Origin: Lachnospiraceae bacterium XPB1003
Lineage (GTDB): Bacteria; Bacillota; Clostridia; Lachnospirales; Lachnospiraceae
Assembly (NCBI GenBank): GCA_900102065.1
Contig: FMVK01000003.1
Location: forward strand, 124,001-188,000
Direction of reading: 5' to 3'
Length of the DNA stretch: 64,000 nucleotides
Below the pieces are notes generated by a model. That model was not told the DNA's origin. It ran no database searches and worked only from the letters and a program-made list of their open reading frames with translations. Position numbers and translations under genes: made by a program. Positions 27,265 through 36,004 of this stretch are shown here, piece after piece; the stretch's first letter is position 1, and each line of letters starts with the position of its first letter.

Positions 27265-27322
27265 ATATCACGGAGCTGTTATAAAGCATAGAAAATAGAA
27301 ATTAGAAATAGAAGGGTTAGAT

Positions 27323-28234
27323 TTGATAATCATCAGATTTCACGGTGGTCTCGGCAACCAGATGTTTGAATATGCTTTCTTTTGTTATATGCAGAAGGTA
27401 TACGGAGACAGAACACAGGTTGTTGCGGATATCACATGGTTTGACAGAAATCATAATGTTCATAACGGATATGAGCTGGAACGTGTATTTGGGATAAAGC
27501 TGCCCTGTGCATCCTATGAAGAGATAGGAAGAGTGCATGAATTTTATCCGGGATACCATATGACTGCGCCGGTAAGATTCATTGCAAGACGTATGGCGGC
27601 TAGGAAGAACAGGACTCATAAGCCGGAGGGAAAGCATATCTTTGATTTCGGAAAAAGTCAGTATTCAGTTAATCCGGCTTACGAAGATATGGATCTGTCA
27701 TACGACTGGTATATCGAGGGCGTTTTCTCTACGGATGATTATATGAAGCATGGCGGACTGAAGCCCGGAGAGCTCTTTGGATTTAAGGATCCGCTTTCAT
27801 CTGAAGACAGCCTGATATCGGAACGCATGGAGAACTGTTCTTCGGTAGCGGTGCATGTAAGACGCGGTGATTATACGGGAACAGCTTTTGATATCCTGGG
27901 TACGGAATATTACAGAAATGCATTTGAGAAGATAAAAGAAAAGTCCGATGATCCCGTATGTTTTGTTTTCTCGGATGATATGGATTACGTGAGAGAGAAT
28001 ATGGGATTCCTTGGCGATTTTGTTCCGGTGCATCATGCGGGAGCAAAAAGCTTTGAAGATATGAGATTGATGACCCATTGTAAGCATATGATCGCTGCAA
28101 ACAGTTCTTTCTCATACTGGGGAGCAAAGCTTGGTGATGACAGAGGCGCGGAAGACAGGATAGTCATAGCACCGAAGAAGTACAAGGCAGACGAGGATGC
28201 TGTACTGGCAGCAGATAACTGGATATTAGTATAA
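27323..28234 (+). CDS. Alpha-1,2-fucosyltransferase-like, GT11
   Basis: A 303-residue GT11-family glycosyltransferase. The N-terminal [18 protein letters not shown] and the HVRRGDY motif (residues about 178-184), which binds the GDP-fucose phosphates, are both present, as are FSDD and NSSFSYWGA near the end. It likely adds fucose (or a related sugar) from GDP-fucose to a surface glycan. The start codon is TTG, with AGAAGGG upstream. An A+T-rich 58-nt gap with short TAGAAA repeats separates it from the ABC transporter. No GDP-fucose synthesis genes are in the window. Confidence 0.92.
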   Translation: MIIIRFHGGLGNQMFEYAFFCYMQKVYGDRTQVVADITWFDRNHNVHNGYELERVFGIKLPCASYEEIGRVHEFYPGYHMTAPVRFIARRMAARKNRTHKPEGKHIFDFGKSQYSVNPAYEDMDLSYDWYIEGVFSTDDYMKHGGLKPGELFGFKDPLSSEDSLISERMENCSSVAVHVRRGDYTGTAFDILGTEYYRNAFEKIKEKSDDPVCFVFSDDMDYVRENMGFLGDFVPVHHAGAKSFEDMRLMTHCKHMIAANSSFSYWGAKLGDDRGAEDRIVIAPKKYKADEDAVLAADNWILV

Positions 28235-28250
28235 AGAGGAAGTACATAAA

Positions 28251-30065
28251 ATGACAGATCAGTCACATATTAGAAATTTTTGCATAATAGCACATATAGA
28301 TCACGGTAAATCGACTCTGGCGGACCGCATCATAGAAAAGACAGGACTTCTCACGGAACGAGAGATGCAGGATCAGGTCCTTGATAATATGGATCTCGAA
28401 AGAGAAAGAGGCATAACCATCAAGGCTCAGGCTGTTCGTACCGTATATAAGGCGAAAAACGGTGAGGAATATATATTTAACCTTATCGATACACCGGGGC
28501 ATGTGGATTTTAACTATGAAGTGAGCAGGGCTCTGGCTGCCTGTGACGGCGCAATACTTGTGGTTGATGCGGCACAGGGAATAGAGGCGCAGACTCTTGC
28601 CAATGTATATATGGCTCTTGAGCATGATCTGGAAGTATTTCCGGTTATAAATAAGATCGATCTCCCCAGTGCGGATCCCGAGAGAGTAAAGCAGGAGATA
28701 GAGGATGTCATCGGCATAGAAGCCATGGATGCGCCCATGATCTCCGCTAAGAGCGGAATTAATGTTGAGGAAGTGCTGGAAGCCATTGTCGAGAAGATAC
28801 CGGCTCCGACCGGAGACAGCAAGGATCCCCTTAAAGCTCTGATCTTTGATTCTGTTTATGATCCCTATAAGGGTGTTATCGTATTCATGCGTATCATGGA
28901 CGGATGCGTAAAAAAAGGAACCAAGGTTAGGATGATGGCTACAGGTGCCGAAACTGAAGTTGTGGAAGTAGGTACATTCGGCGCGGGTAGGTTCATCCCC
29001 TGCGATGAGCTTACTGCAGGCATGGTTGGATATCTTACGGCTTCTATCAAGAATGTACGTGAGACTGCTGTGGGTGATACTGTCACCAATGCAGAGGCAC
29101 CCTGTGAAGAGGCGCTGCCCGGATATAAGAAAGCACAGTCCATGGTTTATTGCGGCTTGTATCCCGCTGATGGTGCAAAATATCCCGAGCTTAAGGATGC
29201 GCTTGAAAAGCTGCAGCTTAATGATGCTTCGCTAAATTATGAGCCTGAGACATCCATCGCTCTGGGCTTCGGATTCAGATGCGGATTCTTAGGTCTCCTT
29301 CATCTGGACGTGATCCAGGAGAGACTGGAGAGAGAATATAATCTGGACCTTGTTACAACAGCTCCGGGCGTTATCTACAAGGTATATAAGACCGACGGTA
29401 CCATGATAGAGCTTACCAATCCTTCCAATCTGCCGGATCCTTCCGAGATAGATCATATGGAAGAACCCATAGTAAAAGCCGAGATCATAGTTACCAAGGA
29501 GTTTATCGGCTCCATCATGGAACTTTGCCAGGAGAGAAGAGGCGTATACAAATCAATTGATTATATCGAGTCCAATCGTGCGGTATTAAAATATGATCTG
29601 CCTTTGAACGAGATAATCTATGATTTCTTCGATGCATTGAAGAGCAGATCAAAGGGCTATGCATCATTTGATTATGAGCTTAAGGATTATGAGGTATCAA
29701 AGTTAGTCAAGCTGGATATACTGATCAATAAGGAGACAGTGGATGCGCTGTCATTCATAGTGCATGCAGACTCTGCTTACGAAAGAGGAAGACGCATGTG
29801 CGAACGGCTTAAGGATGAGATCCCCAGACACCTCTTCGAGATACCAATACAGGCAGCTATAGGCGGTAAGGTCATAGCAAGAGAGACCGTTAAGGCTTTG
29901 CGCAAGGATGTCCTTGCAAAGTGTTACGGCGGAGATATATCGAGAAAGAAGAAGCTCCTTGAGAAGCAGAAGGAAGGCAAGAAGCGTATGCGTCAGGTGG
30001 GTAATGTTGAGATACCTCAGAGCGCATTCATGAGCGTGCTGAAGCTTGATGAGGAAAAGAACTGA
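28251..30065 (+). CDS. lepA: Elongation factor 4 (LepA)
   Basis: Ribosome-associated GTPase of 604 residues, the normal length. G motifs [22 protein letters not shown] and [10 protein letters not shown] are at the N-terminus. The EF4-specific C-terminal domain is present ([27 protein letters not shown] region; the run ends in [12 protein letters not shown]). GAGGAAGTACATAAA precedes the ATG. This conserved housekeeping gene sits between glycan-related genes, and its end slightly overlaps the frame of the next membrane protein. Confidence 0.97.
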   Translation: MTDQSHIRNFCIIAHIDHGKSTLADRIIEKTGLLTEREMQDQVLDNMDLERERGITIKAQAVRTVYKAKNGEEYIFNLIDTPGHVDFNYEVSRALAACDGAILVVDAAQGIEAQTLANVYMALEHDLEVFPVINKIDLPSADPERVKQEIEDVIGIEAMDAPMISAKSGINVEEVLEAIVEKIPAPTGDSKDPLKALIFDSVYDPYKGVIVFMRIMDGCVKKGTKVRMMATGAETEVVEVGTFGAGRFIPCDELTAGMVGYLTASIKNVRETAVGDTVTNAEAPCEEALPGYKKAQSMVYCGLYPADGAKYPELKDALEKLQLNDASLNYEPETSIALGFGFRCGFLGLLHLDVIQERLEREYNLDLVTTAPGVIYKVYKTDGTMIELTNPSNLPDPSEIDHMEEPIVKAEIIVTKEFIGSIMELCQERRGVYKSIDYIESNRAVLKYDLPLNEIIYDFFDALKSRSKGYASFDYELKDYEVSKLVKLDILINKETVDALSFIVHADSAYERGRRMCERLKDEIPRHLFEIPIQAAIGGKVIARETVKALRKDVLAKCYGGDISRKKKLLEKQKEGKKRMRQVGNVEIPQSAFMSVLKLDEEKN

Positions 30066-30066
30066 C

Positions 30067-30648
30067 ATGAAGATTAAGGATTTTTTTAAACTGTTTTTTA
30101 TATATGTTTTGCTTGTGCTTATCGGAAGTATAGGTTATGTGCTCAGCTTTAAGACGCCGATCTTCGCATCTATGGACGTATTCTTCTACAGGGGGATTTC
30201 CATCATTATCCTCTGGGGAGCACTTATGGCTGTTGTTATGCTTGTGCTCAGAGCAGTGAAGTTTAAGAAGCTCATAACCATTCGTGATGTGTTACTTCTA
30301 TTTGCCTGCTTTTGCTGTGTACATGTGGTTATATTTACGCATCTTCCTGTGACGGCAGACAGATCCATCACCGTATTCATGCTGGGATATATGTCCGATA
30401 ATGCCGACAAGTCATATACAGTGGACGAGATGGAGGATTATTTCGTTGAAAGATATGTTGGGGACTATGGTGCTTTTGAGAAGCGTTTTCACGAGCAGCT
30501 TGTTACGGGAACCATAGAGGATACCGGAGACGGGAGCTGCCGGATCACGGAATCGGGGATAAAGCTCATGAAGATATATGAGGTCACCGCAGAACTCTAT
30601 GGATTGGATGATAAGCTGATACACCCTGATGGAACAGAAGAGGAGTAA
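30067..30648 (+). CDS. Membrane protein of unknown function
   Basis: A 193-residue protein with three predicted membrane helices (about residues 8-28, 42-65 and 78-100), followed by a roughly 90-residue soluble domain containing YTVDEMEDYF and GSCRITESGIKLM, which resembles a small winged or helical domain. No family was recognised. The frame is open to 30046 inside lepA, but ATG 30067 follows the lepA stop directly and GAGGAAAAG lies upstream. It probably shares a transcript with the two half-size transporters downstream. Confidence 0.75.
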   Translation: MKIKDFFKLFFIYVLLVLIGSIGYVLSFKTPIFASMDVFFYRGISIIILWGALMAVVMLVLRAVKFKKLITIRDVLLLFACFCCVHVVIFTHLPVTADRSITVFMLGYMSDNADKSYTVDEMEDYFVERYVGDYGAFEKRFHEQLVTGTIEDTGDGSCRITESGIKLMKIYEVTAELYGLDDKLIHPDGTEEE

Positions 30649-30660
30649 CTAAAGAGCGTA

Positions 30661-31110
30661 ATGAAAAAGAAAAATGATAAAAGGATATTGATGTTTGTCT
30701 TACTGAATATCCTGTTGTTGATCTATTCTTTTACGACGGTGCTCAGCAAATTTGCGGCTGAGGCTGAAGCATTCAGCCTTAGCTTTTTTGTGTACTACGG
30801 ATCTGTGCTGGGACTGCTTTTTATCTATGCGATAGTATGGCAGCAGATAATAAAATTCCTGCCACTCACCACTGCATATGCCAATCGTGCAATAGTCGTA
30901 GTATGGGGGATCATATGGGGCGTGGTGATCTTCAAAGAGCAGATAAATGCAGGCAAGATAGCCGGTGCACTGCTTGTCATCGCGGGAGTGATACTTTTCT
31001 CGGTCGCGGACGGGAAGGAGCAGGCTCAAACAGCAAAAGAAAGCGTGCTTGAAAAAAAGGATATCAGTGAACCGGATAACGGGGCAGGGAAGCAGGAGGA
31101 AGAAGAATGA
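30661..31110 (+). CDS. Half-size DMT/EamA-like transporter subunit A
   Basis: A 149-residue protein with four predicted membrane helices (LMFVLLNILLLIYSFTTVLS, FFVYYGSVLGLLFIYAIVW, TTAYANRAIVVVWGIIWGVV, AGALLVIAGVILFSV), followed by a hydrophilic tail. Size and helix pattern match four-helix members of the drug/metabolite transporter superfamily such as the ArnE/ArnF pair, which flips lipid-linked aminosugar. The next gene encodes a similar protein and overlaps by 4 nt (ATGA), so a heterodimer is likely. In a glycan locus, undecaprenyl-phosphate-sugar flipping is a reasonable inference. Confidence 0.75.
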   Translation: MKKKNDKRILMFVLLNILLLIYSFTTVLSKFAAEAEAFSLSFFVYYGSVLGLLFIYAIVWQQIIKFLPLTTAYANRAIVVVWGIIWGVVIFKEQINAGKIAGALLVIAGVILFSVADGKEQAQTAKESVLEKKDISEPDNGAGKQEEEE

Positions 31111-31457
31111 GCAGGATATTATTATTCTCACTGGTCCTGGTGATCGGTACCTTCATAAGCTCCGTGAGCCAGGTATTATTAAAAAAGTCTGCATTAAAGG
31201 AATATATGAATAAGCTGGCGGAATATCTCAATCCGGAGGTTATCATCGCTTACGGGATGTTCTTCGCATCCACCATCATGTCCGTGATAGCATATAAGGG
31301 TATCCCGTTGTCCTTGGGCCCTGTACTGGAAGCCACCAGCTATATCTACATCACCATTTTCGGAATAACCATCTTCCATGAGAGGATGAGCAGGGAGAAA
31401 TATCTGGCGCTTTTCCTTATACTGGTGGGGATCGTTGTATTCGCTTTTTCTTCATAA
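31107..31457 (+). CDS. Half-size DMT/EamA-like transporter subunit B
   Basis: A 116-residue four-helix membrane protein and the probable partner of the upstream subunit. It shows ILLFSLVLVIGTFISSVSQ, then LLKKSALKEYMN, SVIAYKGIPLSLGPVLEATS and the family-typical LALFLILVGIVVFAF end. The YKGIPLSLGPVLEATSYI region is like the second half of EamA proteins. Last gene before a gap that contains a promoter for the prepilin-like gene. Confidence 0.78.
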   Translation: MSRILLFSLVLVIGTFISSVSQVLLKKSALKEYMNKLAEYLNPEVIIAYGMFFASTIMSVIAYKGIPLSLGPVLEATSYIYITIFGITIFHERMSREKYLALFLILVGIVVFAFSS

Positions 31458-31494
31458 ATATAACGAATCAATAAAAAAAGAACACCAAGCTGGT

Positions 31495-31522
31495 TTTATA
31501 AAAGGTTTACAAATGATATTAT
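31495..31522 (+). promoter_or_regulatory. Candidate promoter for first prepilin-like gene
   Basis: TTTATA (31495-31500), a 16-bp spacer and TATTAT (31517-31522) preceded by TGA as an extended -10. A ten-base palindrome TTTTATAAAA occurs at 31494-31503 and again at 31548-31557, flanking the expected transcription start. Confidence 0.45.
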
Positions 31523-31573
31523 GAAATACGGGGGTAAGCGTAGAGGCTTTTATAAAAGTGGGGCATAGAGAGC

Positions 31574-32119
31574 ATGAAAAAGATCGATAATAGGGGAATA
31601 TCTCTGGTTGAACTTATCATAGTTATTGCGATAATGGCTGTGCTGGCTGCAATAATAGCACCGCAGCTTTTGAAATATGTTGAGAAGGCAAAGATTTCCA
31701 GTGATGAAGAATATCTAGACTCAATATATAAGGCTGTGACGTATGCTTCTTCCGATCCGGATGTTGTCCAGGATCCGAATTCGATGCTTCTGCTCACTCA
31801 GTTGTCTTCTGCACCTATGACGCTTTCAGCCATAGAAGCATACAAACCCGGCGGAACAGAGACGTTACTGTCAAAAGAGGTAAAGGATACGCTTGGATGG
31901 AGCGATCTTAATCACGCCAATTATATTGCACATATCAGATCATGGCATACGTCATCGAGCGATATATATATCCAGTATAAAGGAACTGCAAATAATCCTC
32001 TTGCAGCATGGATCACTGATACTGATGTCACGGGAAAGAAGGGCGAGGCTGCTGTAAGTAATCCCTCAGAATGGAAAGATCTGGACGATCCTGCCTGTCA
32101 CATAATCTGCATCTATTAA
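31574..32119 (+). CDS. Type IV prepilin-like protein 1
   Basis: A 181-residue protein with a class III prepilin signal: short basic leader MKKIDNRG, cleavage expected after Gly, then ISLVELIIVIAIMAVLAAII with Glu at +5. The +1 residue after cleavage would be Ile rather than the more usual Phe. The helix continues (APQLLKYVEKAKISSDEEYL) as in pilins, and the C-terminal 120 residues form a globular part with several Trp and Thr/Ser. It is homologous to the prepilin at 55236. No pilus assembly genes lie nearby. It has its own promoter and terminator, so it is likely monocistronic. Confidence 0.85.
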   Translation: MKKIDNRGISLVELIIVIAIMAVLAAIIAPQLLKYVEKAKISSDEEYLDSIYKAVTYASSDPDVVQDPNSMLLLTQLSSAPMTLSAIEAYKPGGTETLLSKEVKDTLGWSDLNHANYIAHIRSWHTSSSDIYIQYKGTANNPLAAWITDTDVTGKKGEAAVSNPSEWKDLDDPACHIICIY

Positions 32120-32148
32120 GCAGGTAATTGAATAATAAGATATAATAG

Positions 32149-32185
32149 AAAACAGATTTCGCCGGTTGAGATCTGTTTTTTATTG
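32149..32185 (+). terminator. Terminator after prepilin-like gene 1
   Basis: A 9-bp perfect stem, AAAACAGAT (32149-32157) with ATCTGTTTT (32171-32179), loop TTCGCCGGTTGAG, continuing into a T run. It begins 30 nt after the stop codon. Confidence 0.8.
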
Positions 32186-32212
32186 CTGATCGTGCGGCTT
32201 GGTATTTAAGTG

Positions 32213-33499
32213 ATGGACAAGACAAAGATTGAAAGAGACAGCTTTATATATAATACGGCCGGGGGAATGCTCAATGCGTTTCAGTCGGTTTTTATCCTGA
32301 TGGCCATTTCAAGAGTATTGACACCTGATGATGCAGGTGTGTTTACTTTAGCGTATTCGGTTGCAAATCTGATGCTCATGATAGGCAAGTACGGAATGCG
32401 TAACTTCCAGGTTACGGATACGCTTCAAAAATACAGTTACAGAAAATATTACATTTCCAGAATCGTCACTACTGTGGCAATGGTTGCGGCAGGCCTGATA
32501 TACGTTGTGTATAAGCGATATACGCAGCCCTATACGGACGAAAAAGCCCTGATCATTTTTTTGATGTGCGTGATGAAAGCCGTGGACTCCGTAGAAGATG
32601 TTTATCATGGAAGATATCAGCAGGAGGGAAGGCTTGATATCGCCGGGAAATGCATGACGGTGCATATGCTTGCGATCATAGTTTCCTACGTATTGTGTAT
32701 CTGTTTTGGCGGAAGTGTGTTGTTTGCTACAGCATTAACGACGGGAGTTTCGGTGATCGTAACATTTATTACCATCAGGTTTGCTGATTCAAGGATCGGT
32801 AATGCCGGGATAAATGACATGGGAGCTGAAAATGATGATACGACCCATACGTTATTTATGCTTCTTAAAGATTGCTTTCCGTTGTTTTTTGCTACATTTA
32901 TCGGTTTTTATCAGATCAATGCACCTAAGTATTCCATAGATTCGTTTATGACGGGTGCTGACCAGGCAAATTTCGGCTATATTAGCATGCCTGTATTTTT
33001 TGCCGGTCTGGTATGTCAGTTTCTTTATCTTCCTGTTTTGAACGCTATGGCTGTTCAATATCAGAAGGAAGAAGTAAAACTATTAAAAAAGGCTGTAGGA
33101 AAGCAATCCGTTCTTATCTTTGGGGCTGTTTTGCTGATCATGATCGGGGCGGGCATACTTGGTATCCCGTTCCTGTCGATATTGTATTCCACGGATCTGT
33201 CGGGGCTTAAAACAGAATTTTATGTGCTGATGCTCGGAAGCGGAGCACTGGCGTACGGTAATTTCCTGATGAGTGTTCTTACTATATTCAGAAAGCAGAA
33301 AACGATCATGATCGGATATCTGATCACAACACTGGCAGAGATAATTGCTATGAATAAAGCGGTGAAGATATACGGGATCCTGGGCGGATCGGTTGTTTTT
33401 TCTTTAACCGCAGCCCTGCTTATGGTATATTTATTTATGGCTATGCTGGTTATTTTTTCTAAATATGAACATGAGATAAAGGATAGGGGAAAACAGTAA
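32213..33499 (+). CDS. Wzx-like polysaccharide flippase
   Basis: A 428-residue integral membrane protein with about twelve helices, of the polysaccharide transport (MATE/MOP) superfamily. The N-terminus NTAGGMLNAFQSVFILMAIS, the SRVLTPDDAGVFTLA segment and the central FPLFFATFIGFYQINAPKY are typical of O-antigen and teichoic-type flippases. It should move lipid-linked saccharide across the membrane. GTG 32210 and ATG 32213 are both possible starts. It is the first gene of the long + strand operon with RfbH, RfbG and large GT-C proteins. Confidence 0.9.
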   Translation: MDKTKIERDSFIYNTAGGMLNAFQSVFILMAISRVLTPDDAGVFTLAYSVANLMLMIGKYGMRNFQVTDTLQKYSYRKYYISRIVTTVAMVAAGLIYVVYKRYTQPYTDEKALIIFLMCVMKAVDSVEDVYHGRYQQEGRLDIAGKCMTVHMLAIIVSYVLCICFGGSVLFATALTTGVSVIVTFITIRFADSRIGNAGINDMGAENDDTTHTLFMLLKDCFPLFFATFIGFYQINAPKYSIDSFMTGADQANFGYISMPVFFAGLVCQFLYLPVLNAMAVQYQKEEVKLLKKAVGKQSVLIFGAVLLIMIGAGILGIPFLSILYSTDLSGLKTEFYVLMLGSGALAYGNFLMSVLTIFRKQKTIMIGYLITTLAEIIAMNKAVKIYGILGGSVVFSLTAALLMVYLFMAMLVIFSKYEHEIKDRGKQ

Positions 33500-33502
33500 A
33501 CT

Positions 33503-34843
33503 ATGTGGGAGAATGAAGAACAGGCGAGAGCCGAGATCAAAAAGCTTGTCGGAGAGTATTATCATCAGTTTAAAGAAGACAAGAGCGTATTTAAGCCCGG
33601 AGACAGGATAAATTACGCATCAAGAGTATTTGATGAGAAAGAGATGCAGTCGCTTACCGATGCGACTCTTGATTTCTGGCTGACCACAGGAAGATTTTGT
33701 AACGAGTTTGAAAAGAATTTCGGAGAGTGGATCGGCGCAAGATTCGTACATCTGGTAAACAGCGGAAGCTCAGCCAATCTCCTCGCTTTTACGGCTTTAA
33801 CAGCACCTGAGCTTGGGAAAAAACAGATCAGGAAAGGCGATGAGGTTATCACTGTTGCCTGCGGATTCCCTACTACTATTAATCCCATTTTACAATATGG
33901 TGCTGTTCCGGTATTTGTGGATGTTACGATCCCTCAGTACAATATTGATGTGACAAAACTTGAGGATGCCTATACCCCGGGGAAGACAAAGGCGGTAATG
34001 ATCGCTCATACACTGGGTAATCCCTTTAACATAAAGGCTGTAAAGGAATTCTGTGATAAATATGATCTGTGGCTTGTAGAGGATAACTGTGATGCTCTCG
34101 GATCGAAATATACCATGGGCGAGACAAGATTCACAGGAACATGGGGAGATATAGGAACATCTTCTTTCTATCCGCCTCATCATATGACAATGGGTGAGGG
34201 AGGTGCGGTTTATACCAATGATCCTTTACTAAGCAGACTGCTCCTGTCCTTCAGAGACTGGGGACGTGACTGTGTATGCCCTTCGGGAAAAGATAATCTC
34301 TGCGGACACAGATTTGACGGTGACTGGAGTGAACTGCCTCACGGTTATGATCATAAGTATGTTTACAGTCATTTCGGTTACAATATCAAGGTTACGGATA
34401 TGCAGGCCGCTGTTGGCGTTGAACAGTTAAAGAAATTCCCGGATTTCATTAAAGCCAGAAAGGCAAACTGGAGTTATCTTAAGGATAATCTCAAGAGATT
34501 ATCGGATAAGCTGATACTCCCCGAACCCGAACAGGATTCGGATCCTTCGTGGTTTGGATTCCTTATCAGCGTGAAACCCGAGACAGGGCTTAACAGGAAT
34601 GCGGTCACCAGATTTATCGAAGATCATAATATCCAGACCAGACTTCTTTTCTCCGGCAATATAACAAGGCATCCATGCTTTGATCAGATAAGGAATACCG
34701 ATGCTTACAGAGTAGTCGGATCTTTGGATAATTCGGATTTTATAGTTAATAATTCATTCTGGGTAGGCGTATATCCCGGAATGACAAAGGAAAAACTCGA
34801 CTATATGGCAGAAGTGATAAGCGATGCTTTAAAATCCCATTGA
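33503..34843 (+). CDS. rfbH: CDP-4-dehydro-6-deoxyglucose dehydrase (E1, RfbH/DdhC-like)
   Basis: A 446-residue PLP/PMP-dependent enzyme of the DegT/DnrJ fold. In place of the PLP-binding Lys of aminotransferases it has His (His226 in SSFYPPHHMTMGEGG), the hallmark of the C3-dehydratase E1 that uses PMP to remove the 3-hydroxyl of CDP-4-keto-6-deoxyglucose. The N-terminal extension (EEQARAEIKKLVGEYYHQF) and NSGSSANLLAF also match RfbH. Its product feeds 3,6-dideoxyhexose synthesis. It starts 3 nt after the flippase stop, with AGGGGAAAA upstream. The partner reductase (E3) is not seen in the window. Confidence 0.93.
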   Translation: MWENEEQARAEIKKLVGEYYHQFKEDKSVFKPGDRINYASRVFDEKEMQSLTDATLDFWLTTGRFCNEFEKNFGEWIGARFVHLVNSGSSANLLAFTALTAPELGKKQIRKGDEVITVACGFPTTINPILQYGAVPVFVDVTIPQYNIDVTKLEDAYTPGKTKAVMIAHTLGNPFNIKAVKEFCDKYDLWLVEDNCDALGSKYTMGETRFTGTWGDIGTSSFYPPHHMTMGEGGAVYTNDPLLSRLLLSFRDWGRDCVCPSGKDNLCGHRFDGDWSELPHGYDHKYVYSHFGYNIKVTDMQAAVGVEQLKKFPDFIKARKANWSYLKDNLKRLSDKLILPEPEQDSDPSWFGFLISVKPETGLNRNAVTRFIEDHNIQTRLLFSGNITRHPCFDQIRNTDAYRVVGSLDNSDFIVNNSFWVGVYPGMTKEKLDYMAEVISDALKSH

Positions 34844-34853
34844 ATCGGAGTGG

Positions 34854-35942
34854 ATGATGGATAAGAAAGCGGTTTGTGAATTTTATAAAGGAAAAAAGGT
34901 GCTCGTTACCGGCCATACCGGATTTAAAGGCTCATGGCTGGTTAAGATATTATCTGATGCCGGTGCGGATGTGACGGGATACAGCCTGGCGGCTCCCACC
35001 GAGACTAATCTTTTTGAGATAGCGGGATTAGAGAGAGCCATCAATTCGATAGAAGGGGATGTGAGAGATTTCGAACATCTTGATAAGGTATTTGATACGG
35101 TTAAGCCCGAGATAGTTTTTCATCTTGCCGCTCAGCCTATAGTAAGGACATCATACAAAGAACCGAGACTCACTTATGAAACCAATGTAATGGGAACGGT
35201 AAATATCTGTGAATCTGTCAGACTTCATGCAGATACGGTTAAGTCTTTTTTGAACGTAACCACAGACAAGGTTTATAAGAATAATGAATGGTGTTACGGT
35301 TACAGGGAAAATGAGCCTCTTGACGGTTTCGATCCCTACAGTAACAGCAAATCATGTTCCGAGCTTGTAACACACAGTTATATCAATTCATTTTACGATT
35401 CTGTGCCTTCTTTGGCTGTATCTACGGCTAGAGCCGGTAATGTCATCGGCGGAGGTGATTTTGCGGCGGACAGGATAATTCCGGATTGTGTAAGAGCAGT
35501 TCAGAGCGGGGAGGCGATAGTTATCAGAAATCCCCTGAGTACCAGACCGTATCAGCATGTCCTTGAGCCTTTATTCACATACATGACTATAGCGAAAGCG
35601 CAGTATGAGGACAGAACGAAGGCAGGTTTTTATAACGTCGGACCTGACGATTGCGATTGTGTTACCACCGGTGAATTGGTAGGACTTTTTGAAAAGTATT
35701 ACGGAGAGGGCTTCAGATCAGAGATAGCAGCCGTTGATCCCAATGCTCCTCATGAAGCAAATTTCTTAAAGCTTGATACGTCTTTGGTGAAAAATGTTTT
35801 TGGCTGGAGACCGACATGGCATATTGATAAGGCTGTCGAGAAGACCGTTGAATGGACAAAAGCATGGCTTTCGGATCCGTCGGCTGATAGTGTAAATGCC
35901 GTGATGAAGAAGCAGATCAGTGAATTTGTTATTACAAAATGA
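34854..35942 (+). CDS. rfbG: CDP-glucose 4,6-dehydratase
   Basis: A 362-residue extended SDR enzyme. The Rossmann motif VTGHTGFKGSWLVK, the NVTTDKVY segment and the catalytic Tyr-Lys pair in DPYSNSKSCSEL match RfbG, which forms CDP-4-keto-6-deoxyglucose. It follows rfbH by 10 nt; ATG 34854 and ATG 34857 are both possible, with CGGAGTGG upstream. The cytidylyltransferase RfbF that makes CDP-glucose is not adjacent; it could be encoded elsewhere. Confidence 0.94.
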   Translation: MMDKKAVCEFYKGKKVLVTGHTGFKGSWLVKILSDAGADVTGYSLAAPTETNLFEIAGLERAINSIEGDVRDFEHLDKVFDTVKPEIVFHLAAQPIVRTSYKEPRLTYETNVMGTVNICESVRLHADTVKSFLNVTTDKVYKNNEWCYGYRENEPLDGFDPYSNSKSCSELVTHSYINSFYDSVPSLAVSTARAGNVIGGGDFAADRIIPDCVRAVQSGEAIVIRNPLSTRPYQHVLEPLFTYMTIAKAQYEDRTKAGFYNVGPDDCDCVTTGELVGLFEKYYGEGFRSEIAAVDPNAPHEANFLKLDTSLVKNVFGWRPTWHIDKAVEKTVEWTKAWLSDPSADSVNAVMKKQISEFVITK

Positions 35943-36004
35943 GATCAGCAATAATGCTCCGGTTGACATGATATTCGGATATTGCTTAATGGAGAAAGAT
36001 CCAG

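Noticed and set aside
27265-27322. Short TAGAAA-type repeats as a regulatory or CRISPR-like array
   Set aside because: Units are irregular, only a few bases long and without spacers; simple A+T-rich low complexity is sufficient.
35963-35991. TTGACA followed 17 bp later by TTAATG before the methyltransferase gene
   Set aside because: Transcription would start inside or after the ribosome binding site, leaving no usable leader, and the -10 match is poor.
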